DNA from: DATBSK01 sp040902705
GTDB taxonomy: Bacteria; Actinomycetota; Acidimicrobiia; IMCC26256; PALSA-555
Length of the DNA: 8,614 nucleotides
Assembly: GCA_040902705.1 (NCBI GenBank)
Contig: JBBDWT010000019.1
Location: forward strand, 1 to 8,614
Direction of reading: 5' to 3'
The position numbers were made by a program, and so were the translations under genes. Positions 1 to 6,021 of the stretch are shown here, one piece after another; the first letter of the stretch is position 1; every line of letters starts with the position of its first letter. The notes beneath the pieces were generated by a model. It made no database searches. It had not been told where the DNA came from and saw only the letters and a list, made by a program, of their open reading frames with translations.

Positions 1-1445
1 CCGTCGATCCGCTGCGCCGCCTCGAGCTCGTCGTCGGGCCAGTCGGCATGGTGACGTTCGGTGCCCACGTAACGCGCGAGCAGCGCGCGGGCCCAGGTGG
101 CGAACGAGTGCCACGTGCCCGCCGTCGGCACGTCGAGCGCGACCGCAAGATCGGCGACGAACGCGGCCAGCCCGTCGACCTCGTCGCGATCGCGCGCCAG
201 CCGTTCGAGCAGCCACTCGGGGGCTTCGAGCTCGGCGCGCTTCGTCGCGAGCTCCTGCTCGAGCTCGGCGCACTGAAGGGCGAGCCGATCGGCCCACTGC
301 CCTGAACCCCGCACGACCCCGGCCCGGCGCGAGAGCTCGTCCCAGCGCGCTGCATTCACCCGACGGTGGGTCGCGGGGTCGATCACCGGACCCGACGCGA
401 GCCACGCCGCGACCTCGTCGCGCGCGAGGTCGGCGTCGGGCAGCGCGAGCAGCCCGAGGAGCACGCGGCCGGCGGCCGCGTCGGCGATGCGCTGAGGCGC
501 GGCGCCGGTCCACTCGATGCCGGCGGCATCCAGGACCTCCGGCACGAGGCGCGCGTACGGCTCGGGGATCCGAGAGAGCAGCGCGACCCGGCCGAGCGGC
601 TCACCCCGGCGCGCCCGCTCGTCGAGCTCGCGCGCGATCACGCGGATCTCGTCCTCGGGGTCGGGCGCGGAGATGATGCGGTGCGCGACGGGTGCGGGTC
701 CTGCCGGCGATGCGTCGGGCGCGGCGACCGGCGCACCGAGCGCGTCGGTGAGCCGAACCGCGAGCGCGTCGACCGCCGCGTCGACCGCCGCATCGCCCGA
801 CCGGCCCAGCACGACCGTCAGCCGATCCTGCGCGGCCAGCGCACGGAGGAGCGCCTCCTCGCCGGGCTCGATCGCCTGCGGGAGGAACAGCACCAGGTGT
901 CCGACCTCGGCCGCGGTGGCGGTGCCCATCGTGACCGCGTCGGCGGCGGCGCGCGCGACGTCGTCGGCGTCGTAGCAGTGGGCGGTGAGGGCACGCGCGG
1001 CCTCGTACAGCCGCACGACGGCTGCGGGTCGGGTGCCGCGCGCGGCGAGCGCCGCGCGGTCGGCCTCCGACAACGGGCGCAGCTCGTCGAACGTGGCGGC
1101 GAGCGCCTCGGCGGTGGCGGGATGGCCCGCGACCGCGGCGAACGGGCCGTCGTCGTCGGCGAGCACGGTGTGGATGGCCTCCGTGCGGATCGCCGGCGTG
1201 AGCGGGCGGCGCGACGCGGCCGCGAGCCCGGGAGCGCCGACGAGCTCGGCGACTCGTGCGAGGGCGGTGAACCGGACGTTCGCGAAGCCGGCGCGGGCGC
1301 CGGCCGCCCGGCGCAGCGCGAGGCCGGCGAGGGGCGAGGGGACGGCCACGGTGACGGGCGCGAGCGGGTCGGGCTCGTGGAGGCGCTCGATCACCGAGAG
1401 GAGCGCGTCGCGGGCCGGGGCCCCGTGGTCGACCAGGACGATCAC
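1..1445 (-). CDS. AddB-like / PD-(D/E)XK-family helicase-nuclease, N-terminal part (partial)
   Basis: The frame is open from a GTG at 1445 to the window edge, giving 481 codons without a stop; the C-terminus is missing. The start reads VIVLVDHGAPARDALL and continues into a PVTVAVPSPLAGLALRRA segment. Residues 262-266 are DPEDE, followed by IRVIARELDERARRGEPLGR and a VLDAAGIEWTG segment. In AddB-type proteins this is the linker where the helicase-like fold resumes (acidic DPE.E, then 'gvplgrVAll.R.p..Y..ll...L..aGI'). Such proteins end in a PD-(D/E)XK nuclease domain and process DNA double-strand ends; that domain would lie outside the window. The ATP-binding loop GxxGxGKT expected near residue 8 is absent, so this part is probably structural rather than an ATPase. 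I chose the GTG because TACCCT lies 7 bases upstream and the protein opens on a typical first beta strand; a GTG at 1475 is the alternative. Family call fairly likely, exact subfamily uncertain. Confidence 0.62.
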   Translation of the reverse strand, partial: MIVLVDHGAPARDALLSVIERLHEPDPLAPVTVAVPSPLAGLALRRAAGARAGFANVRFTALARVAELVGAPGLAAASRRPLTPAIRTEAIHTVLADDDGPFAAVAGHPATAEALAATFDELRPLSEADRAALAARGTRPAAVVRLYEAARALTAHCYDADDVARAAADAVTMGTATAAEVGHLVLFLPQAIEPGEEALLRALAAQDRLTVVLGRSGDAAVDAAVDALAVRLTDALGAPVAAPDASPAGPAPVAHRIISAPDPEDEIRVIARELDERARRGEPLGRVALLSRIPEPYARLVPEVLDAAGIEWTGAAPQRIADAAAGRVLLGLLALPDADLARDEVAAWLASGPVIDPATHRRVNAARWDELSRRAGVVRGSGQWADRLALQCAELEQELATKRAELEAPEWLLERLARDRDEVDGLAAFVADLAVALDVPTAGTWHSFATWARALLARYVGTERHHADWPDDELEAAQRID

Positions 1446-1452
1446 CGCGCCG

Positions 1453-1458
1453 AGGGTA
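1453..1458 (-). promoter_or_regulatory. -10 element TACCCT for the AddB-like gene (leaderless)
   Basis: On the minus strand TACCCT is followed by 7 bases and then the GTG start at 1445. TANNNT is the usual actinobacterial -10 pattern, and this distance would put the transcript start on the start codon. There is no Shine-Dalgarno sequence and no clear -35 box. The same arrangement occurs at three other starts in the window. Confidence 0.5.
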
Positions 1459-1464
1459 CCGACG

Positions 1465-1477
1465 GGGTGTGACACCC
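1465..1477. promoter_or_regulatory. Operator-like palindrome GGGTGTGACACCC
   Basis: This is a perfect inverted repeat of two 6-bp arms (GGGTGT / ACACCC) around one central base. It lies in the 141-bp region between the divergent AddB-like and penicillin-binding protein genes. For the minus-strand gene it falls between the proposed -10 and the expected -35 position, where a bound repressor would block RNA polymerase. The binding protein is unknown, and a chance palindrome in GC-rich DNA is possible. Confidence 0.35.
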
Positions 1478-1514
1478 GACGCCGGGAACTCGTTGCCCGG
1501 CCACGGCGTTGGCT

Positions 1515-1533
1515 CCTCCGACGGGCTCGGAGG
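1515..1533 (+). other. Stem-loop upstream of the penicillin-binding protein gene
   Basis: CCTCCGA pairs perfectly with TCGGAGG across a 5-base loop (CGGGC). That gives a 7-bp GC-rich stem, extendable by one G-U pair. It begins 72 bases before the ATG at 1587. If transcription starts upstream, it is a 5' leader hairpin. No T-tract follows, so it is not a classical terminator. Further upstream, GCCGGG (1481-1486) and CCCGGC (1496-1501) form a second, weaker inverted repeat. The function of both is unknown. Confidence 0.35.
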
Positions 1534-1574
1534 GCGGGCCTGCATGCCGATCCGGCCCCCTCGTATGCCATCCT

Positions 1575-1578
1575 GGAG
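1575..1578 (+). promoter_or_regulatory. Ribosome binding site GGAG of the penicillin-binding protein gene
   Basis: GGAG lies 8 bases before the ATG at 1587. It decides the start: the frame is open upstream to a TTG at 1509, but that start has no such site and would put 26 polar residues ahead of the membrane anchor. Confidence 0.65.
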
Positions 1579-1586
1579 ATCCCCGT

Positions 1587-3686
1587 ATGCAGAAGGTCCC
1601 CGGCGCGTTCCGCAACTTCGTGCTGACCATCGTGGTCGGCGGTGTGGCGGTCGGCGCGTGCCTGGCTGCCCTCCTGCCGGGAATGGCCGCCGTCGGGACC
1701 GCGCACCACTACACCAGCGACAAGATCGGAGCGCTGCGCGACCTCAAGCAGCGCTCGACGATCTTCGACTCGGCGAACAACGTCATCGCCGTGCTCGGCG
1801 AGCAGAACCGTGAGGACGCCAAGCTCGACGAGATCCCCCAGCTGATCCAGGACGCGGTCATCGACGTCGAGGACCAGACCTTCTGGAGCAACGACGGAGT
1901 CGACCTGAACGCCACCATGCGAGCGTTCCTCAAGAACCTGACGTCGGGTGAGATCGAGCAGGGCGGCTCGACGATCACCCAGCAGCTCGTCAAGAACCGG
2001 ATCCTCACCAAGAAGCGCGACATCAACCGCAAGGTGCGTGAGATCGTCCTGGCGCTGCGCCTCAACGAGAAGTACTCCAAGCGCGAGATCCTCGAGCAGT
2101 ACCTCAACACCGTCTACTTCGGGCAGGGCTCCTACGGCGTGAAGACGGCCGTCGAGCGCTTCTTCCTCACCGCCGACCCCGGTGCGGTGCTGCCGCGCTC
2201 CAAGACGATGGCCGAGGTCACGATCGGGGAAGCCGCGCTCCTCGCCGGGATCATCTCCAACCCCGAGGGGAACAACCCCTTCATCAACCCCGACGGGGCG
2301 CGGGTGCGCCGCGACACCGCGCTGCGGCGGATGGTCGAGCAGGGCCACATCACGGCCGAGGAGGCCGCCGCGGCGCAGCAGGAGCCGCTGCCGACGGTCA
2401 AGCCCGAGGCCGAGCTCCGCCCGCGCAACTCGTGGGCCGAGGAGGTGCAGGACCGCCTCTTCACCGACCCGCTCTACGAGGTGCTCGGCGCGACCGAGAA
2501 GGAGCGCAAGGACAAGGTCCTCACCGGCGGCCTGAAGATCTACGCGACGCTCGACCCCAACATCCAGGCGGCGGCGCAGGACGCCATGGACGCGGGGCTG
2601 CCGAAGAACAAGCCCGGCTTCACCGGCTCGTTGGTGTCGATGGACCCGAAGACCGGGTTCGTGAAGGCGATGGTCGCCGGCCCCGGGTTCGAGGCGAGCC
2701 AGTACAACATCGCGACGAGCTATCCCGGTCGCCAGGCGGGGTCGACGTGGAAGGTCATCACGCTCGCGGCCGCGCTCGAGAGCGGGTTCTCGCCGAACGA
2801 CCAGGTCGACGGCTCGTCGCCGTGCAAGTTCGGCCAGTACGGCCAGACGGCCAACGCCGAGGGGAGCGGTGGCATGAAGACGCTCCGCACCGCGACCTCG
2901 GGGTCGATCAACTGCGCGTTCGCGCGCATCGAGCTCGCGGTCGGCTTCAACAAGGTGATCGACCAGGCCTACAAGATGGGCATCACCCAGGCGACGCTCA
3001 AGCCCGTCCTCACCCTGACGCTCGGGACCATCGAGTCGACGGCCACCGAGATGGCCACGGTCGCCTCGACCATCGCCAACGGCGGGATGATGCACCCGGC
3101 GACGTTCGTCAGCAAGATCCTCGGCCCCGACGGCGAGGTGGTCTTCGACGCCACGCGCGACGTCGTGCCGACGCGCGCGATGGCCGCGGAGAGCGCCTAC
3201 TGCCAGATCGACCTGATGAAGGGCGTCATCACCGGAGGGACGGGCACGTCCGGGCGCCTGAACGGTCGGGTGTCCGCCGGCAAGACGGGTACCACCGACA
3301 ACCGGGCCGACGCGAACTTCCTCCAGATCACGCCGCAGCTCGTGGCGTTCACCTGGCACGGCAACGCCGACGCGCGGGTCCCCGGCGCCGGCTTCGGTGG
3401 GGAGATCCCGGCCGGGATCTCCAAGCGCTTCCTCGACGCGGCCCTGGCCGGCCAGCCCGCGGAGGACTGGCCCGGCGGCGGCGCGGTGTGCGCGCGCAAG
3501 GGCGCGTTCATCACCGAGAACGGCCGCGCGGGCACCGCACCGGGCATCATCCCCGGCGACACCGTGCCGACCGTCGCGCCACCGACCGTCGTGGTCAACC
3601 CGCCGAGCACGACGCCGACCACCAAGCCGGCGCCGGTGACGACGACGACGGCGGCGGCGACGACGACGACGGCGGCGGCTCCCTGA
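1587..3686 (+). CDS. Class A penicillin-binding protein (transglycosylase/transpeptidase)
   Basis: A 699-residue bifunctional peptidoglycan synthase, anchored in the membrane with its catalytic domains outside. A hydrophobic segment at about residues 10-32 is the signal anchor. The GT51 transglycosylase domain (about 70-270) shows E95-D96...F99 and G126-G-S-T-I-T-Q-Q-L-V-K-N; E95 is the expected catalytic glutamate. The first motif reads EDQTFWSNDG, so the usual His before the Asp/His-Gly is Asn. The transpeptidase domain (about 330-650) has SxxK as S386-T-W-K389, SxN as S440-I-N442 and K566-T-G-T. This set marks an active penicillin-binding domain that cross-links stem peptides. The C-terminal 40 or so residues are a disordered Pro/Thr/Ala tail, common in actinobacterial PonA proteins. 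The start is fixed by GGAG 8 bases upstream. The gene is divergent from the AddB-like gene and is probably transcribed alone, because a hairpin follows the stop. It is ponA-like, but several paralogues usually exist, so I give no symbol. Confidence 0.95.
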   Translation: MQKVPGAFRNFVLTIVVGGVAVGACLAALLPGMAAVGTAHHYTSDKIGALRDLKQRSTIFDSANNVIAVLGEQNREDAKLDEIPQLIQDAVIDVEDQTFWSNDGVDLNATMRAFLKNLTSGEIEQGGSTITQQLVKNRILTKKRDINRKVREIVLALRLNEKYSKREILEQYLNTVYFGQGSYGVKTAVERFFLTADPGAVLPRSKTMAEVTIGEAALLAGIISNPEGNNPFINPDGARVRRDTALRRMVEQGHITAEEAAAAQQEPLPTVKPEAELRPRNSWAEEVQDRLFTDPLYEVLGATEKERKDKVLTGGLKIYATLDPNIQAAAQDAMDAGLPKNKPGFTGSLVSMDPKTGFVKAMVAGPGFEASQYNIATSYPGRQAGSTWKVITLAAALESGFSPNDQVDGSSPCKFGQYGQTANAEGSGGMKTLRTATSGSINCAFARIELAVGFNKVIDQAYKMGITQATLKPVLTLTLGTIESTATEMATVASTIANGGMMHPATFVSKILGPDGEVVFDATRDVVPTRAMAAESAYCQIDLMKGVITGGTGTSGRLNGRVSAGKTGTTDNRADANFLQITPQLVAFTWHGNADARVPGAGFGGEIPAGISKRFLDAALAGQPAEDWPGGGAVCARKGAFITENGRAGTAPGIIPGDTVPTVAPPTVVVNPPSTTPTTKPAPVTTTTAAATTTTAAAP
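3639..3680 (+). repeat. 21-bp tandem repeat x2 encoding TTTTAAA TTTTAAA
   Basis: Two adjacent 21-bp units, (ACG)4(GCG)3 at 3639-3659 and 3660-3680, differ only in the last base (GCG versus GCT). They encode residues 685-698 of the penicillin-binding protein, with one Pro and the stop after them. The unit is a multiple of three, so copy-number slippage would change tail length without breaking the frame. Confidence 0.8.
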
Positions 3687-3689
3687 TCA

Positions 3690-3715
3690 CCGCCCGCGCG
3701 GCGCGCCCCGGGCGG
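3690..3715 (+). terminator. GC hairpin after the penicillin-binding protein gene
   Basis: CCGCCCG (3690-3696) pairs with CGGGCGG (3709-3715) around a 12-base loop, starting 3 bases after the TGA stop. There is no T-tract, so this is at best a U-less actinobacterial-type terminator. In DNA this GC-rich, a 7-bp stem can also arise by chance. Confidence 0.35.
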
Positions 3716-3724
3716 GCCAGCGCG

Positions 3725-3730
3725 TAGCGT
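3725..3730 (+). promoter_or_regulatory. -10 element TAGCGT for the zinc-ribbon/RNase HI cluster
   Basis: TAGCGT is followed by 7 bases and an ATG at 3738. The spacing matches the other TANNNT-start pairs in the window and would give a leaderless transcript. A GGGAG at 3732-3736 is too close to the ATG (one base) to act as its ribosome binding site. No clear -35 box is seen. Confidence 0.45.
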
Positions 3731-3737
3731 CGGGAGC

Positions 3738-3782
3738 ATGAGCGAGCGGCCGGGCGTGAAGCGCCGAGAGTGGGAACGGTGA
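3738..3782 (+). CDS. Possible 14-codon leader ORF (MSERPGVKRREWER)
   Basis: An ATG placed 7 bases after TAGCGT opens a 14-codon frame rich in Arg and Glu. Its TGA (3780-3782) overlaps the GTG at 3779 of the zinc-ribbon frame as GTGA. The likely reading is that a leaderless transcript is first translated here and ribosomes then restart at the zinc-ribbon gene, which has no good Shine-Dalgarno sequence. The peptide resembles nothing I know. It has no run of codons suggesting attenuation and may matter only for coupling. A chance ORF is a real alternative. Confidence 0.35.
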   Translation: MSERPGVKRREWER

Positions 3783-4492
3783 CCGGGCTCGAGTCGCTCG
3801 CCGCGCTCCAGGAGCGCGACCTCGCGCTCGACCGCCTGCGCCACCGGCTCGAGACGCTTCCCGAGCGCGACGAGGTCGCGGCGGGCGAAGCGCGACGCGC
3901 GTCGCTCGATGCCGAGGCCGCGCAGGTGCGGGCACGGCGCGACGAGGCGGCGGCGGAGGAGAAGCGCTTCGACGACGAGGCGCGTCTGCTCGGTGACCAG
4001 GCGATGGCCGCCGAAGCGAAGCTCTACGGCGGCGAGGTGACCTCGCCGAAGGAGCTTCAGGCGCTCCAGGCCGACGTCACCCAGCTGAAGCGCCACCAGA
4101 GCCAGATCGAAGACCGTCAGCTCGGCGCGATGGAGATCCGGGAGCCGCTCGACGCGCAGCTCGTCGACCTCGACGCGACGCTCGCCACGATCGACGCGGA
4201 GCTCGCCACCTCACGCGACGCGCTGACCGCCGCCGAAGTCGCGCTGACGCACGAGCTCTCCGACGAAGGGGCGGCGCGCGGCGAGGTCGCGGGCGGCATC
4301 GACGCGGCGCTGCTGGCGGCGTACGAGGACCGCCGCGTCAAGGCGAAGGGCGTCGGGGCCGCCAAGCTCATCGGGATGACGTGCTCGGGCTGTCACCTCA
4401 CGATCCCGGCCACCGAGGTCGACCGCATCCGCAAGGCGACGCCCGACTCCATCGAGTACTGCGACAACTGCGGCTGCATCCTGATCGCATGA
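3779..4492 (+). CDS. Coiled-coil protein with C4-type zinc ribbon (zf-RING_7 family, Rv2229c-like)
   Basis: A 237-residue protein in two parts. Residues 1 to about 170 are charged, Ala/Glu/Arg/Leu-rich and helical, with the pattern of a long antiparallel coiled coil. Residues about 198-237 form a zinc ribbon with C202-S-G-C205 and C228-D-N-C231, plus an extra C233. This is the architecture of the C4-type zinc-ribbon family (PF02591: H. pylori FlgZ/HP0958, Chlamydia CT398, M. tuberculosis Rv2229c). Members act in nucleic-acid or sigma-factor interactions in other phyla; the role in actinobacteria is not established. In mycobacteria the gene is next to the RNase HI/phosphatase gene, as here. 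I chose the GTG at 3779 because it overlaps the preceding TGA as GTGA. The in-frame GTG at 3770 (three residues longer) is equally possible. It ends 16 bases before the RNase HI start. Confidence 0.85.
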   Translation: MTGLESLAALQERDLALDRLRHRLETLPERDEVAAGEARRASLDAEAAQVRARRDEAAAEEKRFDDEARLLGDQAMAAEAKLYGGEVTSPKELQALQADVTQLKRHQSQIEDRQLGAMEIREPLDAQLVDLDATLATIDAELATSRDALTAAEVALTHELSDEGAARGEVAGGIDAALLAAYEDRRVKAKGVGAAKLIGMTCSGCHLTIPATEVDRIRKATPDSIEYCDNCGCILIA

Positions 4493-4493
4493 C

Positions 4494-4497
4494 GGAG
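4494..4497 (+). promoter_or_regulatory. Ribosome binding site GGAG of the RNase HI gene
   Basis: GGAG sits 11 bases before the ATG at 4509, a little far but the only candidate. It begins right after the zinc-ribbon stop at 4490-4492, which supports co-transcription. Confidence 0.45.
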
Positions 4498-4508
4498 CAG
4501 CTCTCCTG

Positions 4509-4928
4509 ATGGATCAACGCGAGGTCGTCGAGGTCCACGCCGACGGCGGCGCACGTGGGAACCCGGGGCCCGCGGCGATCGGCGCGGTGGTCACCGACCC
4601 GACCACGTCGCCGCCCACCCGGCTCGCGACCGTCAGCGAGTGCATCGGGCACGCCACCAACAACGTCGCCGAGTACCGCGCCGTGATCGCCGGCCTCGAG
4701 GCGGCGCAGGCATTCCCGGCCGCGACGCTGCGCCTGCGGGCCGACTCGATGCTCGTCATCCGCCAGCTCGAAGGCGCGTGGAAGGTCAAGCAGGCGCATC
4801 TGAAGCCGCTGCACGCCAGGGCGCGCGAGCTGCTCACGCACTGGGAGCACACCGACCTGGCTCACGTCCGGCGCGAGCAGAACCTCGATGCCGACCTGCT
4901 CGTGAACGCCGCGCTCGACGCGGGGTAG
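4509..4928 (+). CDS. rnhA: Ribonuclease HI
   Basis: A 139-residue single-domain RNase H that cuts the RNA strand of RNA-DNA hybrids (R-loops, Okazaki primers). All four metal-binding acidic residues are visible: D12 in DGGARGNPGP, E55 in NNVAEY, D79 in ADSMLVI and D129 in NLDADLLVN. The short spacing and AWKVKQAHL segment are typical of the actinobacterial/archaeal-like type 1 enzymes rather than E. coli RnhA. In M. tuberculosis the equivalent domain is the N-terminal half of Rv2228c, fused to a CobC-like phosphatase. Here it ends with its own TAG, and the phosphatase is a separate gene 487 bases further on. It lies between the zinc-ribbon gene and the membrane-protein gene in a probable operon. 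The symbol is used in the broad sense. Confidence 0.93.
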   Translation: MDQREVVEVHADGGARGNPGPAAIGAVVTDPTTSPPTRLATVSECIGHATNNVAEYRAVIAGLEAAQAFPAATLRLRADSMLVIRQLEGAWKVKQAHLKPLHARARELLTHWEHTDLAHVRREQNLDADLLVNAALDAG

Positions 4929-4936
4929 GTCCGCCG

Positions 4937-5419
4937 ATGCTGCTCTGGTACGTCGGGGTGTCGGTGCTCTTCGTCGCCAACGTGTTCAAGAGCGCGGGAG
5001 TCGACTACCGGCTGGTCGCAGTGGGATCGATGCTGGCGCTGCTGGTCGATCTCCCGATCGGTCACACGGCGTTCGGCCACACGCTGCTGTTCCCCGTGGC
5101 GTTGCTCGCGCTCGTGATGCTCGCCACGATCGGTCGCCCGCGCCTGCTGCGGCGCCGCCTGATCTGCATCCCGATCGGTGTGTTCTGCGGGCTGATCCTG
5201 TCCGGCTCGTTCGCGAGCTCCGACCTCTTCTTGTGGCCGCTCGGCGGTGCCGCGTTCCCCACCGAGGCGCTGCTCCCCGTGTGGTGGGTGGTGGTGCTCG
5301 AGGAGCTCGCCGGGCTCGTCGCGTGCTGGTGGGTCGTCGGCCAGTTCGACCTCTATCTCCCCGAGCCGCGCCGCGACTTCTTCCGCACCGGTCGGCTGCG
5401 CGAGGGGACCGTGGCGTGA
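4937..5419 (+). CDS. Five-helix membrane protein, possibly a degenerate DUF457/YdjM-like family member
   Basis: A 160-residue protein with hydrophobic segments at about 1-17, 26-41, 47-65, 75-91 and 114-134, and a charged cytoplasmic-looking tail. It contains DLPIGHTAFGHTLLFP (D38, H43, H48) and, later, SGSFASSDLFLWPLGG. This layout recalls membrane proteins annotated as metal-dependent hydrolases (DUF457/YdjM-like), where a D..lP..., an HS/HT motif and an HxxxD before 'lFlWPl.G' are conserved. The third motif is not intact: where His and Asp are expected there are Gly85 and Ser89. E122-E123 lie inside the last helix. The family link is from memory of the pattern and is tentative; otherwise it is a hypothetical membrane protein. 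The start is ATG 4937, 8 bases after the RNase HI stop, with a weak TAGG 7 bases upstream. Its TGA overlaps the phosphatase GTG. Confidence 0.8.
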   Translation: MLLWYVGVSVLFVANVFKSAGVDYRLVAVGSMLALLVDLPIGHTAFGHTLLFPVALLALVMLATIGRPRLLRRRLICIPIGVFCGLILSGSFASSDLFLWPLGGAAFPTEALLPVWWVVVLEELAGLVACWWVVGQFDLYLPEPRRDFFRTGRLREGTVA

Positions 5420-6021
5420 TCGTCCTGGTGCGCCACGGTGAGACCGACGCCAACGCGCGCGGCCTCCTCCTCGGGCGCGCCGACCCGTCGCTCTCGCCCA
5501 CCGGGCGCGAGCAGGCGGCGGCCGTGGCGGAGCAGCTCCTTCGAGGGGATCCTCCGAGCGCGATCGTCTCCAGCCCGCTTCGCCGCGCGGTGGAGACCGC
5601 CGGTTGCATCGCCGAGGTGTTCGACCTGCCCGTCGAGCTCGACGACGCGTTCATCGAGATGGACTACGGCGAGTGGGACGAGCGCCCGCTCACCGACGTG
5701 CCGCGCGACGTGTGGTCGGCATGGCAGGACGACGTCGACTTCGCCCCTCCCGCGGGCGAGAGCCTGCGGCAGGTGCAGGCGCGGGTCGGCGCGCGGATGG
5801 CCGAGCTCGTCGGGCGCGCGGGATCGAGCTGCATCGTCGTGGTGAGCCACGTGTCGCCGATCAAGGCGGCGACGCTCTGGGCGCTCGGGCTCGACGACCG
5901 TCCCGACCTCAGCTGGCGGCTCCGCCTCGATGTCGCGAGCATCACCCGGGTCACCCCCGGCCCCCTCGGCCCCGTGCTGAGCGGCTTCAACCAACGCCCC
6001 GCGCCCCCATCCCGTTCTTGA
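5416..6021 (+). CDS. Histidine phosphatase (phosphoglycerate mutase/CobC-like)
   Basis: A 201-residue member of the histidine phosphatase superfamily. It opens IVLVRHGET, with H7 as the phosphorylated histidine and R6 beside it. SSPLRRAVETA carries the second arginine (R57), E81 in EMDYGEWD is the likely proton donor and H145 in VVSHVSPIK is the second catalytic histidine, so all core residues are present. CobC-type enzymes remove phosphate from alpha-ribazole 5'-phosphate in cobalamin assembly. The same fold also serves as broad acid phosphatases, so the substrate is open. No other cobalamin gene is in the window. The GTG start overlaps the previous TGA as GTGA, which indicates translational coupling to the membrane-protein gene. 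An upstream open frame exists only as a shadow. In mycobacterial Rv2228c the equivalent domain is fused to RNase HI. The C-terminus (QRPAPPSRS) is short and disordered. Confidence 0.92.
   Translation: MIVLVRHGETDANARGLLLGRADPSLSPTGREQAAAVAEQLLRGDPPSAIVSSPLRRAVETAGCIAEVFDLPVELDDAFIEMDYGEWDERPLTDVPRDVWSAWQDDVDFAPPAGESLRQVQARVGARMAELVGRAGSSCIVVVSHVSPIKAATLWALGLDDRPDLSWRLRLDVASITRVTPGPLGPVLSGFNQRPAPPSRS

Noticed and set aside
366..1472. Long plus-strand ORF opposite the AddB-like gene
   Set aside because: It lies codon-on-codon antisense to the minus-strand gene and has a low-complexity Arg/Gly/Glu composition. The minus frame gives normal protein sequence with recognisable segments.
601..1545. 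Minus-strand 314-codon ORF overlapping the AddB-like gene in another frame
   Set aside because: Nearly all Arg/Pro/Ala/Gly with no domain; a frame shadow of the true minus-strand gene.
1509..1586. TTG start adding 26 residues to the penicillin-binding protein
   Set aside because: The added residues are polar and Gly/Pro-rich and precede the signal anchor. The ATG at 1587 has GGAG at the right distance.
2432..3727. 431-codon plus-strand ORF inside the penicillin-binding protein gene
   Set aside because: An alternative frame with Arg/Gly/Asp-rich composition and no domain. The overlapping frame carries the SxxK, SxN and KTG motifs.
5416..5438. The first 23 bases of the phosphatase gene match the first 23 of the AddB-like gene (1445-1423, minus) at 20 positions, an apparent inverted repeat
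   Set aside because: Both proteins begin with VIVLV followed by a similar His-Gly context, a common first beta strand. The match ends with the shared amino acids and looks like coincidence of coding.
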